From positions 18,192,575 through 18,256,574 of the forward strand of contig OX393576.1 of assembly GCA_947652605.1 (NCBI GenBank): a stretch of DNA of 64,000 nt. The letters run 5' to 3'. This document shows, one piece after another, positions 22,895-34,860 of this stretch. The notes under the pieces were generated by a model. The model saw only the letters and a list, made by a program, of their open reading frames with translations. It made no database searches and was not told the DNA's origin. Position 1 is the first letter of the stretch; every line of letters starts with the position of its first letter. This DNA is from Elmis aenea. Taxonomy: Eukaryota; Arthropoda; Insecta; Coleoptera; Elmidae. Both the position numbers and the translations under genes were made by a program.

Positions 22895-25800
22895 TACAAG
22901 CTTAATTATCTAAAGCGTAGTTTTTTTAGATTAAAATACATAAAAAGAACTTTTCAAACGTACCTGGCCATTTTATTTAATATAGGTACATAGTTTAAAT
23001 TTTAAATAATGTAATTACATTATAATATTGTTTGTAGACTTTTCCTTTTTTATATTTTATTTACTCTATTTCTTTTTTAATAATAATAGTTTGTGTATTT
23101 TCAGTTTTCCTAAAGATTTAATGGAGTAATTATTATAAAATTGGACTGTCAGAGTTTAAAGTCCTAGGGTAAATGTTTTTTTTTGTTAATTGCGAACAAC
23201 TATTTTATTTTCACACAATTACCTATTTAATTATTCTGTTTATAGTGTGCAAATTTCCTATACTGCACTGTGTTTAATCCTATTTTTGTATTTATCGACG
23301 ACTGATTGTTATTCACAGGAAGTTTTAAAATAACTACACTGCAAAAATTATATGAATTCAGACGGTATTTAATGGACTAACTAATTTTTTATATTAATAT
23401 TGGTATGATGTAGGTATCGTTTTAACTAACATTGTATATTTAAATAGATAGCCCTCAAAGGTCTTACAAAACAATGATACTTTTTTTCGATTGCAATACA
23501 CGATGTAGCAAAACTAATATCACAAATTATTTCCGTAAAAATCGTGCAATTTCCACCGTTATATTTATTTATAGGTTTAACCATTCGTGTCAGTCAAACT
23601 GTTTATTGTTTGGAGGACAGAACTGCAGAACTTCTGCCAACTACTTAAAACTCTTTTGTCTTTCCATTTGCTATGACAAGCTGTCGCTCAAATCGATCTC
23701 ACTGCGAACTTTTAGGTAGGAGTTTTGTATTTGAAGGAGCATTTACTAAATTGGTTTTTGTATTAAATTAAATTTTGAAGTATTAAAGAATTTTAAGAAC
23801 AATATGCTGCAAAAACGTTTCAGGAATAAAAAATGTTGCAAGCTTTTAAATTAAACGTTTTATGAGAGCCGAATATGTTTTGAAAAAACATCAGAGCATC
23901 GAGCATGAGCAGTGTTTTATGGCGATAGTTGTAGCATGGCAGAAAGAAGTTTAATGTGAATAAACCTGAGTTAAGTTGCTCAGACGATGGTTTCCAATAA
24001 TAATTATAGGTTAGTTTCTTGACAAGCGGTTGGCTGGTTTAAGCATAAGCGTGATGCGTGACTAGGGCGTGTTCAGCGTGATTCTACTGTCACTGTAGCT
24101 TTTCGTGACTACACTACGCCTACTAGATCCGCCTGATAATATGTAGAATTTAAGTAAAACATGCAGTAAACATCCAGTGTGTCTACAATACCATCTTTAG
24201 TTTCAATAAAATCGATGAAATGAAAAAAGGAAGGTTTTAAAATTAAGCCATATTGAGCCAAAATAACAGAAGACCAAAATGTTCATTCAAAATCACTCAC
24301 GCTTTTCTGGCTATATTTATTTGTAGCAATCCATTAGCTTCTTGGTAAATATCTATCAAGAGAAAAATTTGATGGAATTTAAAAAAAATATTAACCATCT
24401 CCATCATGTAAGTAATGACAAGTAATGGAGATTTTGTTAAAATGAAGAAAATCTGCAAGGTCTTAAGAAGTAGTTTTTTCTTTTGCTATATTGCCGTGAA
24501 ACACTTGAAAATGTGAAATGAAAATTTTCGTTTTTCTCTATCTTGCGTATTAAGTTCGACAATTTTTTTTACAATATTTCAACATTTAGGAGCATGTCTT
24601 TCATATAAAAAATTCTCGAAAATTTTGCGTGAACTTTGTTTTTACTTAAGTGTACGTAAACGGTAGGTTTTTGAGGGGATTGTAGTAATAGTGCATTAGG
24701 CAATTAATAAAAATGTTTAACTTTAAATTAAAATCATATTCATTTGTACGGATGAGTTGTTTAACGCATTAGAAACTAAATGTTAGTAACATATGAAATG
24801 AAATAAATCAATAATAAATCAACCTATTGGAGCTTTAAAAGATATTTCCTAAAAAATTATACCTAACTCTACAACGCTCTAGTATAAAAAAAGCCATGCA
24901 TACCGTTGTAAAAAACGCCTACTGTATAATTCAGCTGCTAAATGACAGTGTTTGTCGCTATATTCACTACACACCATTAAATTTAATTGACAATGTGTAC
25001 AATTTTGCAATTTATTAAGTTTCAATACAAAAAAATATCGAAAAACAAACAAAAAGAATACTTAAGTATTTAATCTATAGAAGTTGGGTCGAAAAAATCG
25101 TGGAATACCAAAGTCTACTATTGTTCTAACACCATTATGCACGCAAAGCTAGTGAGTGTATGATTATTAATTTTAAAAAATTAAAAAACACGCTTAACTT
25201 AAGTATTTTTAATTAAAAATAAGCCAAAGCCAACCATCATCTCAAATTACAAAAAAAAAAATGTTTTGTTAAATGGCACGTAATTGGTCTACTCATCGTA
25301 AACACATAAAATATACTTTTTGTGCCCAAAGCTTAAGCTATAAAGTCGTAAACTTGTAGACACCGTGATCGCTTTAAAATATAAAAGTGCAACTTCTTAG
25401 CGAATAAATTTAATTCAAATATCTGCAGTAACTTGCCGCAGTTGCCTGAGAAAAGAGATGTGGATTGTCTTAAGCCTCTCACAATCTCGGGCCTTAGATA
25501 TCGAGGGAGTGAACAAAGCCCCATCGGAGTAAGAAAAGAGAGGAATTGATTTTGCATAATGTCTTCAGGTGGAGCTTTTATTGTGTTCCATATATCTAGT
25601 GGAAGAGCGGAACCGCGCCATATCTCCGTTGAACGGCCTGCAAACAAACCAGCTGTCATTGTACGGGTCGCTCTCTAACGCTTCTTTAATATGGTTGTTA
25701 CCTACCAGAGATAGCATATTATATTGTTTAAGAAGCTTTTGCAGCAAATGCACTTTACTTTAACACCGCCTATGTTTATGCTCATCAATTTGAAATGGAT

Positions 25801-25910
25801 TAAAATAACATATTACCATAATGTTATTTTAAAATGAGTTGTTAATTCAGTTTTTAACACCCATAATACTTACCGATAATCATACCACATACCATAAAGC
25901 CAAGTTGTTA
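22895..25910. other. Long stretch without recognised genes or repeats
   Basis: Mostly AT-rich. Two GC-balanced patches stand out. The first is 23930-24140. The second, 25420-25760, has overlapping open frames of 108 and 62 codons (minus) and 64 codons (plus), an acceptor-like TTTGTTTGCAG on the minus strand near 25640 and AATAAA on the minus strand near 25580. None of the encoded peptides is recognised, so I do not call an exon. Confidence 0.35.
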
Positions 25911-25912
25911 TA

Positions 25913-26060
25913 CAGCGTGTTCGAAATTCAAGTCTCACATTAGTAACTTTTAAATTATAATGGATAGAATGTTGATAAATGAGATAAGAGTTACTTCTAT
26001 GTTATAGAGTGCTTAAAGATGCTTTTTTAAAGTTTCATAGCACACTAAACATAGCTCAAC
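25913..26060 (+). mobile_element. Solo left end of a TA/CAGGGTG-type element
   Basis: TA then CAGCGTGTTCGAAATTCAAG, similar to the left end of the foldback at 57738 (CAGGGAGTTTGAAATTCGAG). No partner was found. The right limit is approximate. Confidence 0.4.
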
Positions 26061-26064
26061 CAGA

Positions 26065-26150
26065 GCCGGCGCAAGGGTATCTAGCACCACTAGGCAAAGA
26101 AAATTTGGGAGCCCCCATATATTGTCTAAATATGCGTATGTGTCTGTATA
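26065..26150 (+). mobile_element. hAT-like terminal fragment
   Basis: CAGAGCCGGCGCAAGGGTAT followed by GGGAGCCCCC has the form of a hAT end. No partner and no coding sequence. It is directly followed by another TA-type end. Confidence 0.35.
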
Positions 26151-26520
26151 CAAGGTGATTCATAAATATTGCGAAAAACTGCGGTAGGTATCAAAAATTA
26201 AGGGTTTAGTATTTTTCCCCCTAAAACATCTACTTTCGGAGTAACACCCTCATACAGGGAAACGATGAAAGTAGGTCTTCATGTTATTTCTCAAATTTGA
26301 AAAATTGTAGAAAGATGACTTCTTTTAGATGTTTTTTCCTATTAAAAGGTTTTCCACAGTAATATTTTCAATGATCTCCCACCTTCACAAGTAACTGAAA
26401 AGTGTGACCTCTGTTGGTTTTTATAATCACTTTTTGGAGTGTAGAAATTTTGCAATTCAATTTTTTTTTGAGCGCCTAATTAATTTAGAACCTTTCTTAG
26501 TTCTTTATTTTTTCCCGCAA
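26151..26520 (+). mobile_element. Solo left end of a TA/CAAGGTG element
   Basis: TA then CAAGGTGATTCATAAATATT, the usual start of a widespread insect TA-flanked class. No right end in the window; the boundary is approximate. Confidence 0.4.
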
Positions 26521-28439
26521 ATCCTACAATTTTTAAGTAAAAAAATTAAATAAGTGAACATACACCAACAAATATTTTAAAATAAAATGATTCATTATGT
26601 TGGTAAAACCATGGCTTTTACGTATTGAGTAACAGGTGTTTTCGTGTTTATTTGGTGGTGCATAGTCACTTATTTTAATACAGACTGGTGATGAGCACCT
26701 CCCAACACTGATATTCGAAGACGACCAAGTCATAATGAACAAAATCTAAATTATATGGCAAGAAAACTAATAATATACAGAATGGGGTTTGGATAAATGT
26801 GCCAAAAACGGAATACATGGAAATTAAAAAGATTTAAAATTAGAAAATTCAGTAATTAAACAAACAAGGAAATAAATATTTGGGAGTGACTCTAACCTCA
26901 AATAGGTGTAGGATGATACGGACATGAAACTTAAAAAAAATAAAATCTTGTTAAATTAAAGTTTTAAAGTGTATGAAACAGAACATAATTTGGTATTACC
27001 ATGGAAAAAAAAGAAATACAAAGTGGAAGTAAGAAGCAATGAAGGTTTTTTAGTAAATAAATATTTTTATTTTTAATATTTAACCCTAAAATGTTAAAAA
27101 TGGTCATTAATTTTATATCCTACATGTTTTAACACATTTAAAATGTAATTAAAGAATAACAAAAATGATTACCAAGCAGAAATGTAATAACTTTAAGAAA
27201 TAAAAATTTACGCTGTTCAAATTAAATTAGGAGTGTTCAAAATATTTGTAAATTTTTATTATTTTGTAAGTATCTTAAATGAATTTATTTTCAAATTAAT
27301 ATTTGGTTATTTTATTACGTAACGTCAACAATCTTAAGTCAGTAAACCAAATATGATTTATTTATTATCACCTACCTAATAAATGTAGATTTATATTGTT
27401 ATTTTATAGGAGTAGGTATATTTTTATTTAATTTCCAATTTTTCCAAATTACAATAAGTGCATGTTTTGGTTTTATGATCACTAGTTTTACTGTTTTTTT
27501 TTGTTATTATAGACCGAATATTAAAATAAAGATTGCTACCTAAATATCCCTAAAAAGAGAAAATACTAACGATTTTGAAACGTTAAAGTCAACTTAAGTT
27601 AATAGTTTTTTAAATGCAACTTTGTCATTTACCTCATAGTTTGAGCAATATTTAAACAAATAAATATCGTAAATTCATCATACAAAAATCCATAACTTTT
27701 TCTTTGGCCAGCATTTTGCTATAAAAATTTAAATATCCTAGATATATTGCTGACCAATTTGTTTTTAACTGTTTGGAAAAATTATATAAAAAAATCAGTA
27801 ATAAAATAAGTGTATTTTAGGTCAATTGCAATGTTAGAGATTTCATTAAGTATAAACGTTTGCTAAGCAATTAATATTTTTTTATTCTGTAGATCGTTAA
27901 AAGCAGACATAGGTACTTTTAAAATTTTTCCATTTTTGATTAGTATTTAGATCTAGTTATAAAGATGGTATATCATTATTATAAAATACACAAAGGATCT
28001 CCTAAGAAATTACTTAAATAACAAATTTTTTTAAATTTACCCACACATAAGTTAAATGAAAATTTCGATCATTTAGGCTTTCTTCCTGAAATATAAGTAA
28101 TAACCATTAAATCACATAGTTTTATTTTAATAGCTACCATTGTAACCAAATCAAAAAGTAACAATCTTGATACCTATCTACTTTTATAGTAACACCACAA
28201 ATTTCGAGTATATTAAAATGTTGGTTAAGGTTCTTTTTCCAATGAAGCTTATAGTTGCGTAAATACTGTATGAAACAGTGTATCGTACAACATCTAATCT
28301 GTTTGAAAAAATTTACCAGATGGCATCGCGTGATTTTAATATTCATAACCATTAAGGCCAATTTATTTTTACTCGAAAATTATTCCAGAATCGGAATAAA
28401 ACTTATATACGCTGCTATACAATTTGACGTAATATAATG
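26521..28439. other. AT-rich non-coding stretch
   Basis: No recognisable gene or repeat. Confidence 0.4.
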
Positions 28440-28915
28440 ATGGGTTACGTGCATTTAGTCTCGCCGTCTTAGATTAGGCTGTGGAGATAGTCCTCATGCG
28501 GTTCCTGCACGCGTATTAGCTGCAATAACACATAATAGCCCTTAATAACAGTGCGTGCTGGTCTCACAGGTTTCCATTGGCCGTCCGAGCGATCATATCA
28601 AATCGACTATTTATAGTTTGATGGAGAAAAATTATTATTGGTAGTTTGGTCGGGGCAAATGAGTGGTTTGATGGTGGCTGCTTTCTGGTCGAGCCTCACG
28701 ACTCTAAAATCATAGCTCGAAGCTCGAGCGGCCCCGCCAAATTGCTGTCAGATGCGACTTTGATGATTGGGTGTGCCATGCCGCGTCTTGGTGCAACAAA
28801 AAGACTGCTGTCAATCTTGTATGGCGTAATTGCGTTGAGCAGCTACCTAATTTGCATTCTTACTATTAATTTTCTGTTGTTTGATGCAGCGAGAAGAAAT
28901 GTTTTCTGACCTTCA
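28440..28915 (+). other. GC-balanced non-repetitive island with an 87-codon frame
   Basis: Abrupt shift to balanced composition. The frame at 28646-28909 ends in a hydrophobic run (LLSILYGVIALSSYLICILT, then INFLLF) that could be one membrane segment. Upstream residues are unremarkable and I recognise no family. No splice or promoter signals frame it convincingly. It could be a conserved non-coding element or part of an untranslated exon. Confidence 0.3.
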
Positions 28916-29751
28916 TGAAAACAACCAAGGAATAACATAAGCTGGGACTCATATATGGGAAATTTTTTAAATGCTATGAGAAATTTTACCAAAAACTAAT
29001 TCTTTCTTTTAAAAAAGAAACCAACAAATACATAACCTTGGTGGGTTTTTTTCTGAAAACTTAAATAATTCGTTTAACAAACTGATAAATATGAAAGCAA
29101 AGATTGTTAGTACGGGACTTCGTGTTACACTTTTCCAAGCAACACTATTTCAAATACCATCACCCTTATTTCGTTCACCACTACGAAAATACCGTACAAC
29201 TATTAAAACCAATTCTTTAACAATATATTTTATTTAATATGAAAAATTTAAATTACTTCTAACAATTCGCTTTTATACATTCTACCATGATGCATACCAA
29301 AATTCTTAAATTAATCCTGTAAAGAATTATTGATAAACTGTTGATCTGTTTATCTGACATTTTTATGCAAAAATACTTTCTGAAAAAAACTCAGCGAATA
29401 CAAAATAATTAAACTTAAAAGCAATAATAATATCACAGAATACAGCTTTTTATAACAAGTAGTGAAGAATTTCAATCACTCCATACTTCTTCTTTGAATA
29501 TAAATGAAATAATATAAAAATGATTTGCTAAAACACAGTCTTAGGTTTTTTAACAAACAAGTTTAGGGCGAGCAAGGAAGAATTTTATTTTAATTCTTAT
29601 TATAACTTGATACAATTTACCATTTCGTCTTAAACTTGTATCTAATGCAAAAAAAAACATTGGATTGTGGCTTCACAAAACACATTGTGAAAACAAAACA
29701 GTGCTTATAAGAAGTAAAAAAGTTTAGGTAGGCACAAAACAGACGAAACGA
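28916..29751. other. AT-rich non-coding stretch
   Basis: Nothing recognised. Confidence 0.4.
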
Positions 29752-29978
29752 CTAGTGTTTCTTCGCGAGAACCCCTATTCGAGATTTTCTCGAGAAAAAA
29801 GTATTAATTTGTTTTTCTCATTTTACTCAATAATTATAATTATTCCTCTCGAGAACAAATAAAAATTTGTTTTTCTCATTTCTCCAGAAATTTATTTCTT
29901 GGGAATCAATACCAAAATTATTCTTTTTACCAAAAATTTTGAATAACCGTCGAGTGTCTGAACCGAAAAGATAAGACA

Positions 29979-30637
29979 TTGTTAACTGCACAACAAGCTA
30001 TACATTTTTTGTGTTGGAAATTACAGATGGTTAACAATGATCCAAATAAGGAGCTTTTTATTGAAATTAAAGAAGAAATAGAAAAAAAAGGAAACAATAT
30101 CATCTCTTTTCATAAATGGTTACGAAACTCAGCGTGCAAAGACAAATATACGGTTTTAGACAAAAAATTAAATTTACAAAATTGTCAAAGAACGGTTAAT
30201 AGATTATTCGCTAGTTGTCAACAGATACTCACGGGGAAGATTTTAATGAAGTTCCAATCAATGGAAATGAAGAATTGTCTTCAAGAACAATTACATTTTT
30301 TCTATAACAGAAAGTGTGAGAGACAAATATCAGACTAATTAACAAGAACTTCATATATTTTAAACAACGGGTACAAGAACAACAAAATTGGAAGTACATA
30401 CTTGGAGATGCTTTGTCTACAATAAAGCCTACGTCTACTCAAAATAAACGTAATTTTGCTATTGCTAGTGATTTTGTTACGAAGAAGAAAAATCGATTAT
30501 CCAATACTACCTACTTAGATGCGGTATATTTTTTAAAAATTATTTCCAAGTTAAACAATAAACGCATTAAATTTTGTTTTGCAATAATTTTTTATCTACA
30601 TGTTTTATTTTGTGTTAAAATAATAAATAAAATATAA
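29979..30637 (+). pseudogene. hAT transposase fragment, C-terminal half
   Basis: The first open part (29979-30338, read from a TTG) includes AIHFLCWKLQMVNNDPNKEL and resembles the alpha-helical insertion region of hAT transposases only loosely. After a frameshift, sequence from about 30335 reads FKQRVQEQQNWKYILGDALS, TIKPTSTQNKRNFAIASDFV and TKKKNRLSNTTYLDAVYFLK. This is the hAT dimerisation block (L-TIKPTST--ER-FS-AG-FVTK-R-RLSD-TLDALCFLK) with several conserved positions already changed (ER to KR, RS to KN, LC to VY). No start, no BED finger and no DDE core are recognisable. The frame is broken and the 3' part of the element is displaced by the insertion at 30704. Confidence 0.75.
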
Positions 30638-30703
30638 GAATTGAGTGTTAAAGAGTGATATTTCATTACATTATGATGTACGCGGGCAAATTTTCTTTAT
30701 ATA

Positions 30704-32203
30704 CAGGGTGTCCCAGATTACATTTCCAGCATGGGGATCTCGCTTATTATAAGAGATACAGGTTTGTTTAAATTAGGTGAATTATTCCTTGGTATGAGAG
30801 GAGCAACAATCAATTTTTAAAAGTACAAAATTCCTCGTGCTTCAGATGTTATAGCAAAAAATATGAAAATGTCCAATTTCTTTTTTTCCTCATAACTTTT
30901 TTGTCTTAATCATTAGAACAATTTTATTTGTACTTTCCTAGGGCACTTTTTAATGAAGAATGTAACTGTTAATTTAGATTATTTTTAACACCTACCATTT
31001 TCGAGATATGACCCCGAACTTCATTTTTTCTTATGGGCCGCGAAGTTGGCTATGGAATAGTTGAATATGCTTTTTTTTCTATTTAAAATGAGATATTACT
31101 TGCTACATTTATTTTTATAAATAAGTCACAAAATCAAGAAAAATTGTATTTTACCCAACACTTATCAAGTTATCTATGAAAATAAAAACAAAAAACAACT
31201 AATTAAATGTCAAATGACAGTTACCGTTTGTCTGCGCTATCATTTATTAGAATTTTACATCATTGTTTTGTAATTCGATAGTCTTTGTAGTAATTGTTAT
31301 AATGATGGCAACATTTAAAAATAGCGATTAATTTGACATGTTGAGATGCTACATTCTTTGCCATAAAAACTGTGAAGAAGCTAAGCGAATATAATTAGAG
31401 CTATATCCCGAGAAAAGGCAACGAAGGATGCGTAATTACAAAAATTTGGAAATAAATTTAAAAATATATGTTTTTTTCGACAAACCAACCAAAAATCCAA
31501 AACAAATCAATAATTAATTAGAATTATTTATTTTACACACTTTCTATTATAAATAATGTGGCATTTCAACATACAAAATTTTTAATTAGTTGTAAATGTG
31601 CCCATAAACAAATTTGCTACAAAGACTGTCGAATTACACAACGATACTATAAAATTCTAATAAATGATACAGCAGACAAATGGTAACTGTCATTTGACAC
31701 ATAATTAGTTGTTTTTTGTTTTTATTATTATAGATAGCTTGATAAGTGATAGGTAAAATACGATTTTTCTTGATTTTGTGACTATTTATAAAAATAAACG
31801 TAGCAAGTACTATCTCATTTTAAAGAGAAAAAAAAAGCACATTCCACTATTCCATAGCCAACTTCGCGGCCCATAAGGAAAAATGAAGTTAGGGGTAATA
31901 TCTCGAAAAAGGTAGGTGTTAAAAATAATCTAAATTAACAGTCAAATTCTCCATTAAAAAGTGCCTTAAGAAAGTACAAATAAAATTGTTCTAATGATTA
32001 AGACAAAAAAGTTATGAGGAAAAAAAGAAATTGGACATTTTCATATTTTTTGCTATAACATCTGAAGCACGAGGAATTTTGTACTTTTAAAAATTGATTG
32101 TGGCTCCTCTCATACCAAGGAATAATTCATCTAATTTAAACAAACCTGTATCTCTTATAATAAGCGAGATACCCATGCTGGAAATGTAATCTGGGACACC
32201 CTG
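30704..32203 (+). mobile_element. 1500-bp foldback element, TA/CAGGGTG type (copy B)
   Basis: The ends are CAGGGTGTCCCAGATTACAT and ATGTAATCTGGGACACCCTG with TA outside each (30702-30703, 32204-32205). Both arms (about 560-600 bp) match with few differences, suggesting a young copy or active arm homogenisation. The loop (about 31260-31620) carries a plus-strand HTH relic. It is inserted in a hAT relic, so it is younger than that. Same family as 5940-7436, in opposite orientation. Confidence 0.95.
31302..31517 (+). pseudogene. DUF4817-type HTH transposase N-terminus, relic (copy B)
   Basis: The frame starts MMATFKNSD, then a stop at codon 10. It continues FDMLRCYILCHKNCEEAKRI, a second in-frame stop, then LELYPEKRQRRMRNYKNLEI and NLKIYVFFDKPTKNP before TAA at 31515-31517. 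Apart from two stops it is collinear with the DUF4817 helix-turn-helix pattern (F-NSE-xDMLx-Y--C--N--EA---Y-E-YP--R, then N-xxNLK-Y-xF-KP). It begins just inside the left arm, exactly where the first gene of an autonomous parent would start. No catalytic region follows; instead the inverted arm begins. Non-functional. Confidence 0.7.
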
Positions 32204-32429
32204 TATTATATGAATTCTCAAAATTTCTCGAAAAACAAGAAGTAGTATTTCTCGAGAAATAAAAACTATCAAGAAATTAAAAACGACAGACATAAAAGCC
32301 AACTAGAGAATTAAAAGTTGCTTAGAGAAAGCGTTTTTATTTTACAATATCTCTGGAAATAGAGAAAATAAAGCGATATAAGAAACTTTTGTTTTTCTTA
32401 ATAAATTTTTAACTGAGAAGGTTGTAGTA

Positions 32430-32515
32430 CCTACTTTCATTTTAATTTAACTGCCTTGTCGTAGCTCTTAAGATCGGCGAATCCCCATGTTAGGCCTCGA
32501 ATTTGGGACACCCTG
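32430..32515 (-). mobile_element. Solo right end of a TA/CAGGGTG element
   Basis: It ends GAATTTGGGACACCCTG and then TGTTA, with CGAATCCCCATG-like text inside. The left limit is a guess. Confidence 0.4.
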
Positions 32516-32544
32516 TGTTACCAATATAATTATATTACTTACAA

Positions 32545-33060
32545 GATGATTTACCCGGCGTTGCACGGGCGATTACAATTTTAATTACTTTTTTAACTTG
32601 AATAAGCCCAATAATTCCATATCATACACAAATGACATACTCTGATCAATCATCTTTTCATTTTCTTATAATTCCATAAAAAATAACTATTTATTGCTTA
32701 AAAATTGAATAATAACTCAAATTTATTTTCTTTCGTCTTGTTTCAATTAAAAATGTACTAATAAAAATAATATTTCATGTACATTTATTACTAATTGTAT
32801 ACAAAACAATCTTTACTTGAGAAATACACCGCGCCGTATCGTGTTTTGACCAGGTATTTGCCGACGTAAGATCGAATCCCGTCCAAGTAATTTTTTTTTT
32901 TCAAATTGGTAATATGTGCTTGTACTTCAAGTTTGGCGTTAGATTTGCAAGGTCCTAAATAGTAACTGTGCAAAATTTGGTCCCGATCGGTCAACGGACC
33001 TAGGATTCTATAGCGAACAAACAAACAAACACACAAACAAGCTCTTTTATATATATAGAT
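32545..33060 (+). repeat. SINE-like repeat with tRNA-like head and LINE-type tail
   Basis: It begins TTTACCCGGCGTTGCACGGG, a start seen in dispersed insect retroelements. At 32825-32890 a tRNA-like block ends AGATCGAATCCCGTCC (B-box-like) followed by a T-run. The 3' part reads GGTCCCGATCGGTCAACGG, then AACAAACAAACAAACACACA and ends CTCTTTTATATATATAGA, a form common in insect RTE-like 3' tails. No coding capacity. Whether the first 280 bp belong to the same unit is uncertain. Confidence 0.5.
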
Positions 33061-33419
33061 TAGTAATTGAATTACTGATAATTTTTTATCTTGAAAACAG
33101 ATTTATATTTTTAATGTTTTAATACACAATAAAACAGAATAAACCTGTGATTGTTTATTAAACGGTTGTAATGGACAATATTATAATTTTAATTCATCTT
33201 TGTTAGACATGAATAGGATAAGCAAAATGAACAATAGTTGGTAGTACAATAAATTATAATGAGCCAACAACTTTGTAAGTAACCATAAATATCCAATTAA
33301 TAAATTACAATTCACAGTTTCAACTACTGTTTGGCTAAATATTATGAAATATAAAATACCGGCTAAAACCATTAATCATTTCTTTTTATCTGCATTTAGT
33401 TCATTGTGTGCACATACCT
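33061..33419. other. AT-rich non-coding stretch
   Basis: Nothing recognised. Confidence 0.4.
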
Positions 33420-33765
33420 GTAGCAGAGATATTCATGATATTTTTAGTGCTACACATTTGTGCGCGATTTGAATTCATGCGGTTAGGTATCTCCACATAC
33501 AAATGATGTATTTTGCTGCGCTATGAAAGTCTCCAGTCGCAGAAAAGATAAGTTTATTGTTGGCGAACACACACTTCATTTCCCTGCGCCGCGCTCTTTA
33601 TCTCACCGCGGAGTTTATCCATTTCCTTTCGGTCCCACTCCCCACGTTTGCGAGTCTAAGCTCGGGCTGTGTCGAGACAACACTTTGCTATTATATTTGC
33701 AATTCGAATGTTCAAAGATGGTTTTCTGCTTCTGTACATTTAACTGACTGAAGTTTTACACAAGT
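33420..33765. other. GC-balanced island with GATA-like sites
   Basis: A balanced, unique segment contains AAAAGATAAG (near 33543) and TTTATCTCACCGCGG (near 33597), both GATA-factor-like. Two overlapping plus-strand frames (74 and 64 codons) are open and are probably chance. Candidate enhancer or promoter-proximal element, by inference. Confidence 0.3.
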
Positions 33766-34061
33766 TAAACTGACAATGCCTTAATGCAAATTATCTAGAC
33801 AATGTTCCATCACATCACGTGTTTATCGCACTTTTGGATGTATGAAGTTACCTACAGCGAGCGATAGATTGTATCTGTAATATTTCATGCCATTTTGTAG
33901 AATACCTTTAACAATATAAATATAACAATTAAATTAAAACCTTTTTCTTTCTACCATGAGGTCGTTTAGTAACCTAACCCGACAAGATGGATCAGGGCCA
34001 CACTGAATGTACCTATGTAAGTAAAAAACTAGTATGCGGTAAATAAAATCCGCACCTTCAT
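33766..34061. other. AT-rich non-coding stretch
   Basis: Nothing recognised. Confidence 0.35.
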
Positions 34062-34860
34062 ATAAAAATTTTTTCTACGACCACTATTGTAAATGACTAT
34101 TACCGTACAGCCTGCATGAATAGTAAGGTCTTTACGCACGGTAAGCAAAAAGCACAGTTTTATAAATAAATGATCAAAGCAGGCTCACATCGAATCCATC
34201 CTGCATGCATAGTAAGTGAGTCCTTACGCACGGTAAGCAAAACACGTCAAACTTGACAGTTAACAGCTTACGTACAAGTGGTTTTACTATAAGCCAAAAA
34301 AAGGGTAAAATCGTACCGGGTTTTTCCGCTAAGAAGCCCATGGGCTCGTATTTAATTTTTGCATTTTTAAGGTTCTCATGTCCCTAACTAGAAGCCCATG
34401 GGCTTCTTAACGGAAACAGGTTTATTTTGAAACTGTAGTTTTTTCTGGATAGTATACGATTTTCGTTTACTAGACTTTTATTTTTCATTTTTAAGGTGAA
34501 ATTTCCTGACGAGTAGACGCGCATGCGCAGTTCACAGCTATTGCAATGACATCTCGGGCCGACGATATATGGCACCATGCCCAGAGCGCCGACATACCTA
34601 CGTTACAAGAAAGCGCGTTGTTATTTGTCCCCAAATAAAGGCCCTTGGGCTTCTATTTGGATAACAAAATCCAAATATAAGCCCAGATGGGCCTATATCT
34701 GGGTGGGCCTCTTAACGAAAACCCCCGGTAGGTATTATGTGATCGTAGAAAAAGTATACTACAAAACACGAGTATAGAGCAATTACGCACTTAAGGAAAT
34801 ACGCAACTGTTCCACTCGTGCGTAATATGCTTCTTAAGTCTGTTTTATACTATACTATTT
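34062..34860 (+). mobile_element. MITE-like repeat, copy 1, interrupted by another MITE
   Basis: Outer parts match the reverse complement of 56905-57325. Shared blocks are TTCTACGACCACTA-TGTAAATGAC, TACCGTACAGCCT-CATG, two ACGGTAAGCAAAA blocks, TGATCGTAGAAAAAGTA and GAGCAATTACGCAC/CCACTCGTGCGTAAT. The match is split by 34316-34737. No coding region. Outer boundaries are approximate. Confidence 0.75.
34316..34737. mobile_element. 422-bp TIR element nested in the MITE, with GTA duplication
   Basis: The ends CCGGGTTTTTCCGCTAAGA and TCTTAACGAAAACCCCCG are imperfect inverted repeats. GTA lies on both sides (34313-34315 and 34738-34740). The uninterrupted copy at 56905-57325 reads AAAATCGTAGGTATTA (minus strand) at this point, which is the empty site with one GTA. 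The internal sequence is rich in the palindromic word AGCCCATGGGCT and near variants. Confidence 0.85.

Larger units (their letters stand above)
29752..32400 (+). mobile_element. hAT relic with TCTCGAG subterminal repeats, split by a foldback
   Basis: The left side carries CTAGTGTTTCTTCGCGAGAA and several TTCTCGAGAAA-like words up to 29880. The right side, after the nested 1500-bp element, carries TTTCTCGAAAAACAAG and TATTTCTCGAGAAAT (32221-32260). Between them are two fragments of a hAT transposase. The right terminus is not clear and no target duplication was found, so the outer limits are approximate. Confidence 0.5.

Noticed and set aside
25333..25753. Overlapping frames of 108 and 62 codons with acceptor-like and AATAAA signals
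   Set aside because: Three frames are open at once, which points to composition rather than coding; peptides are unrecognised. Kept only as a balanced island.
28646..28909. 87-codon frame with a hydrophobic tail
   Set aside because: A single hydrophobic stretch in a short frame is not enough; no family resemblance or gene context.
32825..32890. tRNA gene
   Set aside because: The B-box-like AGATCGAATCCC is present, but no cloverleaf pairs convincingly and a T-run with a LINE-like tail follows, so it fits a SINE better.
33523..33751. Two overlapping frames of 74 and 64 codons
   Set aside because: Mutually overlapping on the same strand in a balanced, possibly regulatory island; neither is recognisable.
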